A program made the translations under genes and the position numbers. Below are positions 36,819 through 49,446 of a stretch of 64,000 bases of DNA, piece by piece. The stretch is taken from the NCBI GenBank assembly GCA_026826555.1, contig JAKSZT010054304.1, positions 35,643,424-35,707,423 on the forward strand, in the 5' to 3' direction. Within the stretch, counting starts at the first letter, position 1, and each line of letters opens with the position of its first letter. The notes beneath the pieces were generated by a model. That model worked only from the letters and a program-made list of their open reading frames with translations. It did no database searches and was not told the origin of the DNA. The DNA is from Tolypeutes matacus (taxonomy: Eukaryota; Chordata; Mammalia; Cingulata; Chlamyphoridae).

Positions 36819-38983
36819 AAAGCACACCTCAGAGATAGTGTGGGTTCAGTTCAAGACCACCACAATAAAGTGAATACCACTATAGAGGAGGTCATACGAA
36901 CTTTTTGGTTTTCCAGTGCATACAAAAGTTATGGTTACATTATAGTATAATCCATTTAATGTGAAAAAGCATTATGTGTAAAAAAGCAATGTATATACCT
37001 TAAAAATACTTTATTGCTAAAAATGCCACCAAGTGAACCTTCAAAGAGTGACAATCGTTTTGCTGGTGGACGGTCTTTCCTCAATGTTGATGGCTGCCGA
37101 CTGATCAGGGTGGTGGTTCCTGAAGTCAGGATGGCTGTGGCAATTTCCTCATATAAGACAACAATTAAGTTTGCCATATTAATGGATTCTTCCTTTTACA
37201 AAAGATTTCCCTGTAGCATATGATGCTGTTTGATAACATTTTACCCACAATAGAAATCCTTAAAAAATTGTAATCAGTTCTCTCAAACCCTACTGCTGCT
37301 TTAGGAACTAAGTTTAGGTAATATTCTAAATCCTTTGTTGTCATTTCAACAATGTTCACGACATCTTCACTAAGAGTAGATTCCATCTCAAGAAAACACT
37401 TTCTTTGCTCATCCATAGGAAGCAAATCTTCGTTCATTAAAGTTTTATCATGAATTGGTAGCAAATGAATCCCATCTTAGGACTCCACTTCTAATTCTAG
37501 TTGTTTTTTTTTTCTATTTCTACCCCATCTGCAGTTACTTCCTCCACTGAAGTCTGGAACAGCTAAAAGTGATTAATGAGGTTTGGAATCAACTTCTTCC
37601 AAACTCCTGTTAATGTTGATATTTTGACCTCCTCCCATGAATTGTGTGCATTCTTAATGGCATCTAGAATGGTGAATCCTTTCCAGAAGATTTTCAATTT
37701 GCTTTGCCCAGATCCATCAGAGGCATCACTATCTATGTTAGCTGTACCCTTACAAAATGTATTTCTTAAATAATAATACTTGAAAGTTGAAAGCACTCTT
37801 TGTTCCATGTGCTGTAGGATCGATGTTGTGTTATGTTGTGTTAGCAGACATGAAAACTTTAATCTCATTGTACATCTCCATTAGGGCTCTTGAGTGACCA
37901 GGTGCATTGTCAATGAGCAGTAATATTTCAAAAGGATGTTTTTTTTCCTTGAGATGTAGGTCTCAACACCAGGTTTAACATATCCAGTAACCATGTTGTA
38001 AACAAATATGCTATCATCTGAGTTTGTTGTTCCATTTGCTCCATTTATAAAGCATAGGAAGAATAGATTTAGCATAAATCTCAAGCACCCTTGGATTTTC
38101 AGAGTAGTAAATGAGCATTGGCTTCAACTAAAAGTCACCAGATGTATTAACTCCCTAACAAGAGATTCAGCCTTTCCTTTGAATCTTTGAAACCAGGCAT
38201 TTACTTCTCTCAAGCTATGGAAGTCCTAAATGTCATCTTTTCTAATAGATGGGTGTCTCATCTACATTGAAAACTGTTGTTTAGCATTAGCCACACTCAT
38301 CAAATATCTTAACTAAATGTACTAGATAACTTGCTGCAGCCTATTTTTTTTTTAATTTTTTTTTTTATGATTCATGTGTTCACTGGAGTAGCATTTTAGT
38401 TTCCTTCAAGAACTTTTCCTTTGCATTCACAATGTGGCTAACCATTTGGCATGAGTCCTAGCCTTCAGCCTATTTTGGCTTTTGACATACCTTCCTCATT
38501 ATGTTTAACGATTTCTAGCTTTTAACTTAAAGTGAGAGATATGAGACCCTTCCTTCCACCTAAACACTTAGAGGTCACTGCAGCATTATTAATTGGCTTA
38601 ATTTCAATATTGTTGTGTCTCAAGGAAGGGAATGGCCTGAGGAGAGGGAAAGAGATAGGGGAATGGCTGGTCAGTGGAGCAGTTCAGAATATACACATTT
38701 ATAAGTTAGGTTGGCTGTCTTATATGGGCATGGTTTGTACCACCTAAAACAAGTACAATAGTAATACCAAAGATTTCCAAATAGATATAGTATAAGGAAA
38801 AAGTTTTGGATATTGTGAGAATTACCAAAATGTGACACAGAGACATGAAGTGAACACGTGCTGTTGGAAAAATGGTTCTAATAATCTGGCTTGACGCAAG
38901 GTTGTCACAGATCTTCAATTTGTAAAAAATGCAGTATCTGCAAAATGGAATAAAGTGAAGTTCAATTAAATGAGGTATGCCTG
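36819..38983 (-). mobile_element. Tigger1 DNA transposon (pogo family), both ends present
   Basis: The left end reads AGCACACCTCAGAGATAGTG and the right end TGAGGTATGCCTG (reverse), the inverted repeats of Tigger1, with a TA after the right end as expected for pogo/Tc1 elements. The interior follows Tigger1 throughout, including a long run of recognisable antisense transposase. At 2165 bp it is shorter than the ~2.4 kb family length, because of an internal deletion near 38341-38368. Eutherian in age; inactive. Confidence 0.93.
36990..38590 (-). pseudogene. Tigger1 (pogo-type) transposase remnant
   Basis: The transposase binds the inverted repeats through an N-terminal CENP-B-like helix-turn-helix and moves the element with a DDE domain. 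The DNA-binding start is at 38370-38590, the remaining part at 36990-38340. Open pieces at 37563-37868 (101 codons), 37165-37464 (99 codons), 36956-37177 and 37881-38084 lie in several frames. The sequence between the two domains is missing, replaced by a T/A-rich run at 38343-38366. Together with the frameshifts this rules out function. Confidence 0.88.
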
Positions 38984-38989
38984 TAGTCA

Positions 38990-39475
38990 CTCATGCAAGG
39001 GCCATCAGGATGCCTTAGCTCAATCTCCTTTCTGCTAAATTCAAGCTGAGTGGAATATTCAATATGGCATGAATAAGAAGAGGTGATCTTATCCATCAAC
39101 AATAACAACAACAACATGGGGGGGTACAGGAGGGAGGGATTTTGTTTAAGAAGAAGATATGGGTAATTTGGAGCCAAGGAAATTTGTTTCCATAATATTT
39201 TTTTCTGGATAAGTACAGTGGCCAAGGAATATGAACGAACATAATTGCATATTTCTCAAAGTTTCTTGGAGGTTGGAAGACATTAAACCAGAAGTGCAAT
39301 CAATAAGGATTAGGGAATGTTATGTATTTATATATGTAGCATTTTTTATAAGTAAAAATGGTTGCAACTAAACTTTTCCCAAGCGTACGATAACATATTT
39401 TTAATGAAATATGATATATATTTTCACAGAAGTTCTCAGGCACATTAAATTATTATAACTTGACAAAAAAAGGAA
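38990..39475. other. No gene recognised; AACAAC-rich spot
   Basis: A short (CAA)n stretch near 39097-39115 precedes a G-run at 39118-39124. Frames here (for example 38962-39225, minus) follow the repeat and are not supported. Confidence 0.45.
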
Positions 39476-39479
39476 AAGT

Positions 39480-39712
39480 GATGATTTCAGTAGTCAGAAG
39501 AGAGAATTTTCATCTCGATTTCAGCCAGCTAGCTTCTCCTGGGGAAATCATCAGAAAACTTCATTGAGTTTGCAGATGGCAGTCTGCCTTATGGAATTTG
39601 GACTCGTGCATCCCCATAGTTTAGTGAAACAATTTTCTAAAATCTCATATTTAAAGATATTTTCTGTTGGTTCTGTTTCTCTAGAAAACCCTGATTAAGA
39701 TAGCTAGGTTAT
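39480..39712 (+). repeat. 3' part of the same old repeat as at 26715-27130
   Basis: The terminal block TTGGTTCTGTTTCTCTAGAAAACCCTGATTAAG is the diverged 3' end of the family also seen at 26715. The middle is poorly conserved. Confidence 0.45.
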
Positions 39713-39739
39713 ATGGTAACTCTACGTTTAACTTTTTGA

Positions 39740-40930
39740 AGAAATGCTCAACTACTTTCCAAAGTAGCTGCATCATTTTACATTACAATCAGAAATGCAT
39801 GAGTTCTTAAATTTCTCCACATGCTCTCACATATTTACTATTGGTCTTTATGATTATAGCCATTGTAGTAGGTGTGGAGTTTTATTTCATTGTGGTTTTG
39901 ATTTGCATTTCCGTGATGATCAGGGATGATAAACATATTTTCATGTGCTTATTGGCCATTTATATAACTTCTTAGGAAAAAATGTCTATTCAAATCTTTT
40001 TCCCATTTTTAACTAAGCTATTTCTCTTTTTACTGTTGAATTGTAAGAGTTCTTTATTCTGGTTATAGTTACCTTTACAGATATTGGATTGCAAATATAT
40101 TTTTGCCTTATGTAGATGGTCTTTTCACTTTCTTGATATACTTTGGAGCTCAGAAGTTTATAATTTTGATGAAATCTAATTTATCTATTTTTTGGTAGAT
40201 TGTGCTATTGATATCTTATCTAATAAGGCTTGGGCTAAATCAAGACAACAAAGATTTAATCTTATGCATTTTTAAAAGTTTTATAAATTTAGCTTACGTA
40301 TTTAAATCTATGATTCCTTTTCAGTTAATGTTAGTGCATAGTATAAGGAAGGGGTACAACTTCATTCCTTTGTGTAGGAATATCAAGTGGTTCCAGAACC
40401 ATTTGCTGAAGAGGCTATACTTGCCCTCTTGAAATTGTCCAAGAAAACTCGTAAGCAAACATGGTCATATATATATTAGGGCTTATTTCTGGACACTCAA
40501 ATCTATCCTATTAATTTATCTGTGTATCTTTATCCTAGTGTTACACTGTCTAGATCATTGTTGCTTTTAGTAATGTTTGAATTCAGGGAGGGTGAGTCCT
40601 CTACTTGTGTTCTTCTTTTTCAGGATTGTTTTTGCTATCTGGGTCTCCCGGAATTTCCACATGAATTTTAAGATTAACTTGTCAATTAGTAGAAAAAACG
40701 TCTTTGATTGTGGTAGTTATTTCATTCAATTTGTAGAAAAATTTGTGTAAATATTGCCTTCTTAACAATATTAAGACTTCCAATCCAGGCACATGGGTTT
40801 TCCCCCACATTTATTTAGATCCTCTTAATTTCTTTCAAAACTGCTATATAATTTTTAGAGTGCAAGCCTTGCAACTTTTTTTATAAAATATATTCATTGG
40901 TAATTTATCTTTTTATGTTATTGAAATGAA
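39740..40930 (-). mobile_element. Ancient L1 (L1M-type) ORF2 3' region, antisense
   Basis: The + strand reads as the reverse complement of a very old L1. Recognisable blocks are TTTCCAAAGTAGCTGCATCAT, GATTTGCATTTCCGTGATGAT, AAGAGTTCTTTATTCTGGTTA, GTTCCAGAACCATTTGCTGAA and TTTTGCTATCTGGGTCTCC, in the expected antisense order. No frame is open. The 76-codon frame at 40202-40432 is a shadow. Confidence 0.82.
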
Positions 40931-43589
40931 AGTTTTCTTCATTTCATTTTCAGATTATTTATTGCTAGCATATAGAAGCACAATTGAATGAAACCCATGT
41001 TGGAAAATGAGAAAATGAAAACTGCTTTATAAATAAGAGTAGAGAGTAGATTTTCTGAGAGGTTATTGATACCTGCAGTTTTAGGAGAAGCGAGTGATAT
41101 ATTGGGAAGAAGAATACTTCTGGTTGATAACACAGTCAAAGCTCTGATAAAGAAATAACCTGTTGGAGGAGAAAAAAGTAGTGTTACAATGTCTTTCTCT
41201 AGGAGGAAACTATTACTACATAAATTTAGAGAGTAGGTGGAGCACTGAGCTATAGGACACAGTATGGATTTGATGACATGCAAGTAATATAAGATCTTTA
41301 CACATGCTAATTTTATTTCTTATGATATTTCTCTTCAAAGTGTTACTAAACCATTTTGCAGATAAAAAGATGAGAAAATATCCATTCATATAGAATATAT
41401 GTTACAAACCATCTTTTATTTAATAATCATTAAAAATAACTACCTTTTATTTATTTAATGCCTATTATACAGCAGTGTTTATGCTGGATGAAAACCTATG
41501 CTATTTTATTTAATCTTCACAAAAACATTTCAAATGTATATATTATGTATATGTGAGAGAAAAAGAGAAGGAGGAAGGGAGAGAGAGATTTTGTTTGAAG
41601 TTCAAACATGTAAGCAAATTTTAAGAATTGACTTTAGTCTGTCAGACTCAACATGTTATAGAAAATTCAGCACAGTTTTGAGAGAGCAAACAATGTTGGA
41701 GTCTGAATAAGATTATACTTTGGGTCCAGAAAGAGGTTAGCTCACAACATTTTAGGCAAACGTGTCCCCAAAAGAGAGATTTATCAGGAGAAAAGTGGAG
41801 GTCATGAATCAATCAATATGTAAGTTATATTGCAAATGGAAGTTTGTCTGAAAAATGTGAGAAGAAAGCCTTGATTTTCCAAGAATGAGTCCCTTTATGC
41901 TGCCCTCCAGAAAGGGAGTTAGCCACTTGCAGCATTTAATGAAAATTAGCTATAGCTTAGAGAAAATAATTAAGTACCGAGGTAAATGGTCATAGCTGCA
42001 AGACACTGACTGGGCTGCTGTATATCTCTAACCTCAACACTTGGACCTCAGCCTCTGACTATGCCAGGAAAAGTAGTGTTCTACCAGCAGAAGAATGTCA
42101 AAGTGACAGAACGTGGATGTATAATAAGTTTCAGCTACTATTTTTTGTTGTAAATAATAAACTTGGATTCTAAGGGAGCAGCTGGTTAATTCCCAATAGT
42201 GTAGGTTTTAAAACTCTACCCTCTGAAAGCATGGTTCTCATTGAATTCAATATCAAACTGGCACTGCACCAGAATGTAACATGAGATTGAAAACCTGAAT
42301 ATCTGTAACTGCTTCCTATACTTCTTCTTTCCACCTCCATTCCAAACTAGAGGAAACTACTATCTCTTGGTAGGGTTTTGTTCCCAGTAAATGGGAATGT
42401 GTACCTAACTTTTACCCTGTTCTGTGTAATAATGTGCTCCAGATTCCATACACACAACCATGTAGGCACTCTGTTGGCCATACTGATGTGTGTGCAGGTA
42501 GATAAAACTTAACTGCCACAAGGCCTTGCTGTGTGCAAGAGGGTAATGACAAACAAGTAAATTCTAGGCCTTTTCTGGAGGAAGACATAGCTCCCCTGTT
42601 AGGAAAAAAAAGTGCAGAAACTAACAAAGTAAAGGCACAGGCTGTATGCTAAGAGTTATGTACTTGGATCCTTCCAGGAGTCTTAATATAGACCACTCTT
42701 AATTAGTTTTATGCAATTTTTAAGGGAATGTCAACCTCTGCTATTCTGTTGAGATGCTGGATCTAACAGCATGCAGCAAGGGGAGAACTAGCAGCTATGC
42801 CAGTGACTCTTAACATTGCCACCATACTTTCACTAGTAACCAGTATCGGCCAATAAAAAACTATTAGTAGTTGATTGGGTCCCAGGATCCAAGCTTGAGG
42901 AGACATACAGACTTTTTCTTGCCAATATTACAAATTCTTCATACACTGGACCATGCTTGGGAAGTCTGAAGCTGGCCCTGGCAAGCCTTTTCTCAATCCT
43001 TCTATTACAGCAATAGATGCTCACATTTTTCTTCTCCATAAAAACTTATGCTCACCATTATGATATATGGAAATTTCTAAACTGAACTATCTGACCCTCT
43101 TGGACTCTTCTTTCTATGAGGACAAAGAACCTTTCTCTGTCTATAATGAGTGAATATGACCTGTACCCTAAATTGGTCATCTCATCATTCCAAAATTTTA
43201 AAATCTTTCTTCCAGGAACATGTGTCCATCTACTGCCCAAGATTTTGAGAAGTGACCTGACTGGGAAAAGGAAGAGCCATGGGAGACAATACACTATACA
43301 ACTTTTTACATGATTACATTCCTGGGTGGATGTAATTGAGCTGATGACAATAACACTCCACTTGTCAGATACATAAGACCAAATAGCCAGTGAGAACAAG
43401 CAAGATTTAGAGGCCCAGATGATTACTCAGCTTTCCTTGGTCAGGGTATTTTGAGGCAACAAAACCACCTTAAAATATCTGTTGTACAGCCAAATGGCAT
43501 TTGTGTTGACTAACTCATCAAGTTATTCATAGTTTAAAATAGAGTGGCCAAATAGAATAATCATACTCATGGAGATGGGAATAGGCAGA
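40931..43589. other. Mostly unassigned; weak antisense MIR at 41330-41545
   Basis: An antisense MIR pattern is seen at 41335-41385 and 41450-41545 (TAATGCCTATTATACAGCAGT, then TTTATTTAATCTTCACAAAAACA). From 42400 to 43450 the sequence is less AT-rich, with several minus-strand frames (71, 68 and 113 codons). I find no domain in them and cannot exclude an old LTR or ERV fragment. Confidence 0.4.
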
Positions 43590-43799
43590 AAGGTTTCCAT
43601 GTAATATTTTGGGTAATCTAAGCACCTCTTAAAATATATGTATATATATATATATAAATAACATTTTTGTAAGCAAATACACATATGCATATATATTTAT
43701 ATATCATTTTGCAAATGTTTGTATGTATTGTGAGAATTTTGATTTTTACCCATAATAAAAAAAAAAATTAAAATAAAAAAAATAAAATAAAAAAAAAAA
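43590..43799 (+). mobile_element. 5'-truncated copy of the 17.3 kb retroposon
   Basis: From GGGTAATCTAAGCACCTCTT through TAACATTTTTGTAAGCAAAT, CATATGCATATATATTTATA and TTTTTACCCATAATAAAA, the sequence matches the reverse complement of 17335-17470 almost block for block. An AATAAA at 43754-43759 and an A-rich tail to about 43799 follow. Upstream of about 43590 the similarity stops, the usual pattern of 5' truncation by a LINE-driven mechanism. Confidence 0.75.
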
Positions 43800-45079
43800 C
43801 AAACATTTACCAACCCTCAAAAAAAAAAAAAAATAAATAAAGTACTCCAATCAGCACCTTAATATCTCTTCTCAGCGTCCACGTTTTCTCCCTTAAAGGA
43901 GGACTTTGTGTACTAACTATAGGCCTCTTTTTTTCTTATTCATTAGTCTTATTATCCTCCACTCTCTCCTTCAGCAATGTCAGCAACTGTCTTCCTTATC
44001 CTTATGGGTTGAAATGATATGGTTACCCATAATATTTTATAAGAGGTAAGGTTAATTTATTTAAGACTGACTCCTTCAAGATGGACACCCAGCCTTAGAA
44101 CTGGCTTTTTACAGCTCCTATAAACCTGCTATAGCCAAATGTTAAAAGCCATCTTAGCTCGTACAGTAGTGAGAGAACTGTATATCGTTGGGAGCTACTA
44201 GATGTCTATGGCATGCTGCTACAATGACACCCTTTTGTATCCCAGAAACTGGTCACTACAGAAGGAGGTTTTGTACATTTCCAAAAGATGAATGTTGGGC
44301 TGGATACACAGAACTGAGGATCATATTTCTGCCCCATCAAATTTCTGTAACCACAGGTTTGAATTCAAGCCTTTTGCATACCTTAGGGGGGCGGGAACAT
44401 TTCTTCTCCAGTTATAAAGTTTATGATCCCACAGTCCAAAGACTATGGTCTATTTTTCAAGTATGGCATGAGGCTCTGTTAGATCCCTGTAATGCTCTAA
44501 AATGCAGTGGGCAAAGGCAACCTCAAATATGTGCTTCTGCTCTAATCTCTCTGTGAGTTCCTATGAAAAAAATTCCTTTCCAGAAAAGTGAGTGTGTTGC
44601 CCGCTTACTTGATCATGGTTTTTCAGCAGAAAATATAAGAAGAAAAAGCAAAGACAGTAACTAGCCATGAAGGTAAAGGAGGGCAAAAGGAAAGAATACG
44701 TATATATGGTATGTTTTTTTAGCTTTTATCAATGCAGTGATTCTATCATCAAAATAATGTAAAAACGTTTTCTTGCTAGTACTAGAATACTGGTAAGGGG
44801 CAAAGAATAAAAGAATGAGATTTATAGACAAAGAAATACAAAGAGTTGATTCAGATACAATTTTTTTCTTAACTTTATTTCTAGCCAAAGAAAAACAGAT
44901 TGAAAAAGCATTGTATAGCATTTTCATTCATAAGACTGGAAAACATTTTTAAAGTGTTAAAACCTTTATGTTGGCAAAAGTGTGAGAAAACTAATGTTTC
45001 TATAAGCTCTTAATGGGAATATAAATTGAAAGACTCACTTCGGAGAACAATTACATAATATATTTAAAATTTAAGAAGA
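43800..45079. other. Unassigned; possible LTR-like stretch 44060-44600
   Basis: The segment 44060-44600 has normal base composition and a TATAAAG-like box near 44414. It contains a 122-codon frame (44188-44556) without recognisable motifs. It may be an old LTR but I cannot place it. A second A-run lies near 43820-43833. Confidence 0.35.
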
Positions 45080-47270
45080 GACTATCTCATGTCTATTTCT
45101 CTGTCTATATCTATTTGTTTCAATCATTCCAGCTCAAGATAATTGTTTATCTGATATTCTATGTCCTTATGTTTATTCCTAATCTGTTAACGTCAGATTA
45201 AGAATCATGCTAATGTCTCTCACTCTGATTGTGGGTTTATGTGCATCTTCTTTAAAATTTATCAGTTTGTGCTACTATCTTACTGTTTTATTCTTACTTC
45301 TTTTATTCCAATGCAAAATTCTCTAATTTTCCTTTTTAACTCATTTTGTCCTTAGTTGTTTATGATATTTCTTTTGGCCTTCATTCTTTTTATTGTAATT
45401 TCAACTTTTCTGTGACATCATTTCAGGGTTCTTCTGGAAAATTGCCATAGAGCTGGAATCTGTGCTTTCCAAACTGAGAATCTCTGATTTTAAGAGATGT
45501 TTGGCCCATTTCATATTTATTGTGACTATGAATGTATTTTGACATATTCATACTATTTTATTTAGTGTTTTCTCTCTGTCATGTTTTATTTGATATTTAT
45601 TTTCCTTTTCCTACCATTTATTAGATTGATCATCTTTTCTCTGTCCAATTTCCCCTCTAAAATTTTGGAAGATATGCATTTGATATCTATCACTTTAATA
45701 ACCATCTTAAAATTTTAAATTTCCAAAAAGTGATTATAGCTGATCAATATCTATATTTTTATAATCAAGTGACAGAAAGTCCTTAGATGGTGTTATGTCC
45801 CTCCTCTTGTGTCCCTTTTAAACATTCAATTCCATATTCATAGCACCATCAGTGTTTAAATATTTTTAACACTTTAAATTTAAACATAACATTATAATTC
45901 TACTAAATTTTGATATATTTTTGCTACTCCATTATTCTTTTCACTTTGGAACTTCTTTTTCTTACTGGAAAATATTATTTCATTAAATGTATGCAAGAAG
46001 TACACTTTCTGAGTCTGAATATGTCATTTTTCCCTTCACCATGAATGTTAGTCTGGTCAGAAAAAAAGATATTCTGAGTTTAATATATTGTTTGTGCCTG
46101 GGTGTTTAACAAAATCTTGACTATATTAAATATATTGACCTGTTTTGCATTCAGAGTTTCTATAAATCTCTGATATCAGTCTGCTTCTGATTTTTATTTA
46201 GATTTTTCTATTTCTTCTCTTTCAGGGGTTTGAGGATTTTTTCTCTAGATTTAGTATTTTAAAATGTAACATTTTAATTCTAATTTATTCAGTTTTGGCA
46301 AGGTTTTTGTTCTTAGGCATTTATTAATTTTTAAAAATACTACTTAACTGACTTTTTATTCATTCAACTTACTTCTATTTATCTTCACTTCTAGAAAAGC
46401 TTTATCAATTTATTTATATTTATGTTTATTTTATTTATCATTTTTTAAATAGTAACCCCCTGAATTCTCTCTATTCTATTCTTCTGGGATACTTATTATA
46501 CAGGTCTTGAAATTAATATTTTATCTTCAAATACTGTATATTTTCTTACTCTCTCCCCATCTCATTACCTCTTTTTGCTATATCCTGGGAAAATTGTTAA
46601 CATTATTTTTGTCACTCAGTAATAATATAGTAATTTGCTCAGCATCTTTGTTTATCTAATAGGGAAAGAAATTATTTTTTATTTTCAATAAGTATTTATT
46701 ATATTGATATTTAATTGACTTTTCCACCATAACCTAATTTTGATTTATTGATATAGTAAAGTTTTATTATCCTGAGAATTTAAATTTTATTTATCTAAAG
46801 TCCTGTTCTGATCATACTATGAATTTTATTTATTCATATGCATGTTCTTCTATTTCCTGAGATTTTTTTCAATTTACAAAAATATTCATTCACTTTTTTA
46901 TTAGAAAATATCTTTGAATGTCTGCCTTGTATGTTTATATATGTCTGATTTTAGTACCAATGGGGAAAGGATTGGATATGCCATGGAAGAGCTTAGGGTA
47001 AATAATTTGTGAGTTGGTGTTCCCAACTCAGACATCACCTCAGATATCACCAGTAGCTATGAGCATTGCTGCTCTATCACTCAATGCTGGGCATGAGGTC
47101 TCCTCTGAAGACAGATGTTACTGCTGTCCCAAGATACACAATATCACTGCATCTGGGAGTTCCCTTGTGGTCACATCCAGCTTCAGCAGAGGTCTATCCT
47201 GCATGAAATTTTATTGTAACAGCCTTCAAAAGGATCGTATTTGATTTTTTTAAAAATTTCAGAAACTGAG
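45080..47270 (-). repeat. Probable ancient L1/HAL1-like element, antisense
   Basis: The T-rich + strand shows blocks expected from the reverse of an old L1 5' half, for example TTTTTCCCTTCACCATGAATG followed by GATATTCTGAGTTTA and a CTTTCAGGGGTTTGAGGATT-like run. No frame is open. The assignment rests on a few diverged blocks. The GC-richer end (47000-47230) could be its 5'UTR. Confidence 0.4.
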
Positions 47271-48156
47271 TTCACCATTTATAAATACACTAAAACAGTC
47301 AATGCAAATTTATATTAAGCATAGTTACAATATTTTAACAAAATGACAACCTTTCTAAAAGATCATAAGCAAATGAGTGACATGATTCACCCAGAATATT
47401 TAATTGGTTTGAAATGAGAAAATGAATCCTTTTGTAGATGTTAAAGCAAAAACTTTGAAGACATTTTGTGAAAAGAATCTGATCATGGATACTCATTCTG
47501 ATGTCCCCAGGATACTAAAATACTTTAATGATGGCTAAAACTTCCCTATTGAAAAAGAAACTACTAAAAATCTAAGGCTATTCTTATATCTGTAATATCA
47601 CAGTCTTTGTCTCTGTTAATAAGCATCTCTTCTAAAAAGACTTTTGGACATGGATGTAGCATTTGAAAACAAGGCAAAATTTAGCTGTCTTATACAGTCT
47701 CAGTTCTATAGGAATTTGGTCAGGAAAAATGTCGTTTATGTGCTATATTCAGGTTCCACATGGTCACATAACTGAGAGGACTGATTATAATGAGTTCCTT
47801 TGAAATATTAATCACAATTTGTAAATTCATACTCACAATTTAACCAGTGCATAATATGATGAGTTTACAGCAGAAATTGGGTTTATTAAATCTCTAAGAG
47901 TCTGGTTTAACATATCTGTGCAATGGAGCTGTCTTTTAAAATAGGGCACTAGTATTTGATTTTTATCTTCCCAAGATGTTTCCTATTTTCTAGGTCCATT
48001 GTAGTGTTCTCCATATTTACATTTTGTAGTCCTATCTACAAGATCCTGGAATTTGGTTTATGAAGGAAACATATAATGGTTGAATTTATTCAACTGAATT
48101 TAAAATATCTAGTATTCTTTAGTAGTCTAAACAAAACTTAAAGAACAACAAGAGAG
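47271..48156. other. AT-rich DNA, no gene seen
   Basis: No gene, RNA or named repeat is evident. Confidence 0.5.
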
Positions 48157-49446
48157 GAAGTTTGTGGGAAGAAGGTGGAGTAGGGAGCTTCAGGACCCAA
48201 GTCCTTCTATTAGAACAACTATTAAACAGACAGGAACTGGCTGAAACAAATATTTTAAAATCCAGAGGACAGAAAAACACTGTACAGTATCCATGGAAGA
48301 GTGGGAGGAAGAAACTGATAAATTATGGCAAAGAACAGTAAATTGCTCTCTTAGCAGCAGCCACCAGTACCCAGTCCCCACACTAGCTGCTCGTCACCAT
48401 GGAGTCCAGCCCTTGGTTAGTTTGCTGTTGAAAAAAAGAGATGTAAAAATCCTCTTCTTCAAAACCAGAGGTATGGGCATGGCCAATCGTTGACCAGGTC
48501 TTTGGATAAGTGACTTTAGATTAGAGGAACCTGCACAGAAGGCAGCCATTATTCAACCCATCCTGGACAGTCATTGTTTCAACCATTTGAGGACAGGGGT
48601 GATGGTGGCACATACTTAAAAGACAGTACTTACTCAAAGCTGTGAAGACAGGTAGTTGAAGGACTGCATTAGCTGGGCAGTCCAGGAAAGCTCAGCTTTG
48701 AGGAACCATGCTCTTGGTACCTTTTCTGATTCCTTCTTTATGGCACTGTGGAGCCAGTCTGTCCCTATTTTGACTTGGAAAGACTGATTTGGGAAAGTCC
48801 CTTTCAGGGTACTCCTCCTTGCAGAATACAATCTCCAGACAAAAGCAGGAAAGGAGTGTGAAAATCTAGAAAGGCCCACAGTCTGAGGCAAAAGAATGCC
48901 AGCTTCAAACCCAAAAGAAGGATATTTGTCTCCTGGAAAATAGAGGGAAAAACCAAACTCCTCCAAACAGGGGAACTCCAAAACAACTAACAAGCAAAAG
49001 CCAAGGATAAGAGAGAGACCAAGAAAGACAGGGAAATCCCAGCACACCTTAGACCGACCTTCCTGTCAGGAGGGCTGAAACTCAAGAAAATCTCTTTCTT
49101 AGCATCAACTGGTTATAAAATCAAGAAACAGCCATATCAGGGAATAAATCCCAGAGTTAACATTTAAAAATATTAAAATGTACAGTGTGCAACAAAAGAG
49201 TATGGGACAAAAAAAAAGAAACAGGAAATGATGGTACATACAAAGAAAGAAGATAAAAATTTTAAAAAATTAAAAAAAAAAAAAATGAAGGAGACTAGAA
49301 TGTGTGGATCCCAAACAAATGCTTTTAAATAATGGTCTTAAAAATGCTCAAGGTAATGAAGGAAAATACAGAGAAAGAGCTAAAGGATACCAGGAAAACA
49401 ATGACTAAGCAATATGAAAATCTTAGTAAAGAGATAGAAATGAAAC

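Noticed and set aside
42412..43399. Possible envelope or other ERV gene on the minus strand
   Set aside because: Three short frames are close together but show no retroviral motif I can identify.
44188..44556. 122-codon frame as a small host gene
   Set aside because: No domain, no splice context, and surrounding DNA looks like an old repeat or LTR.
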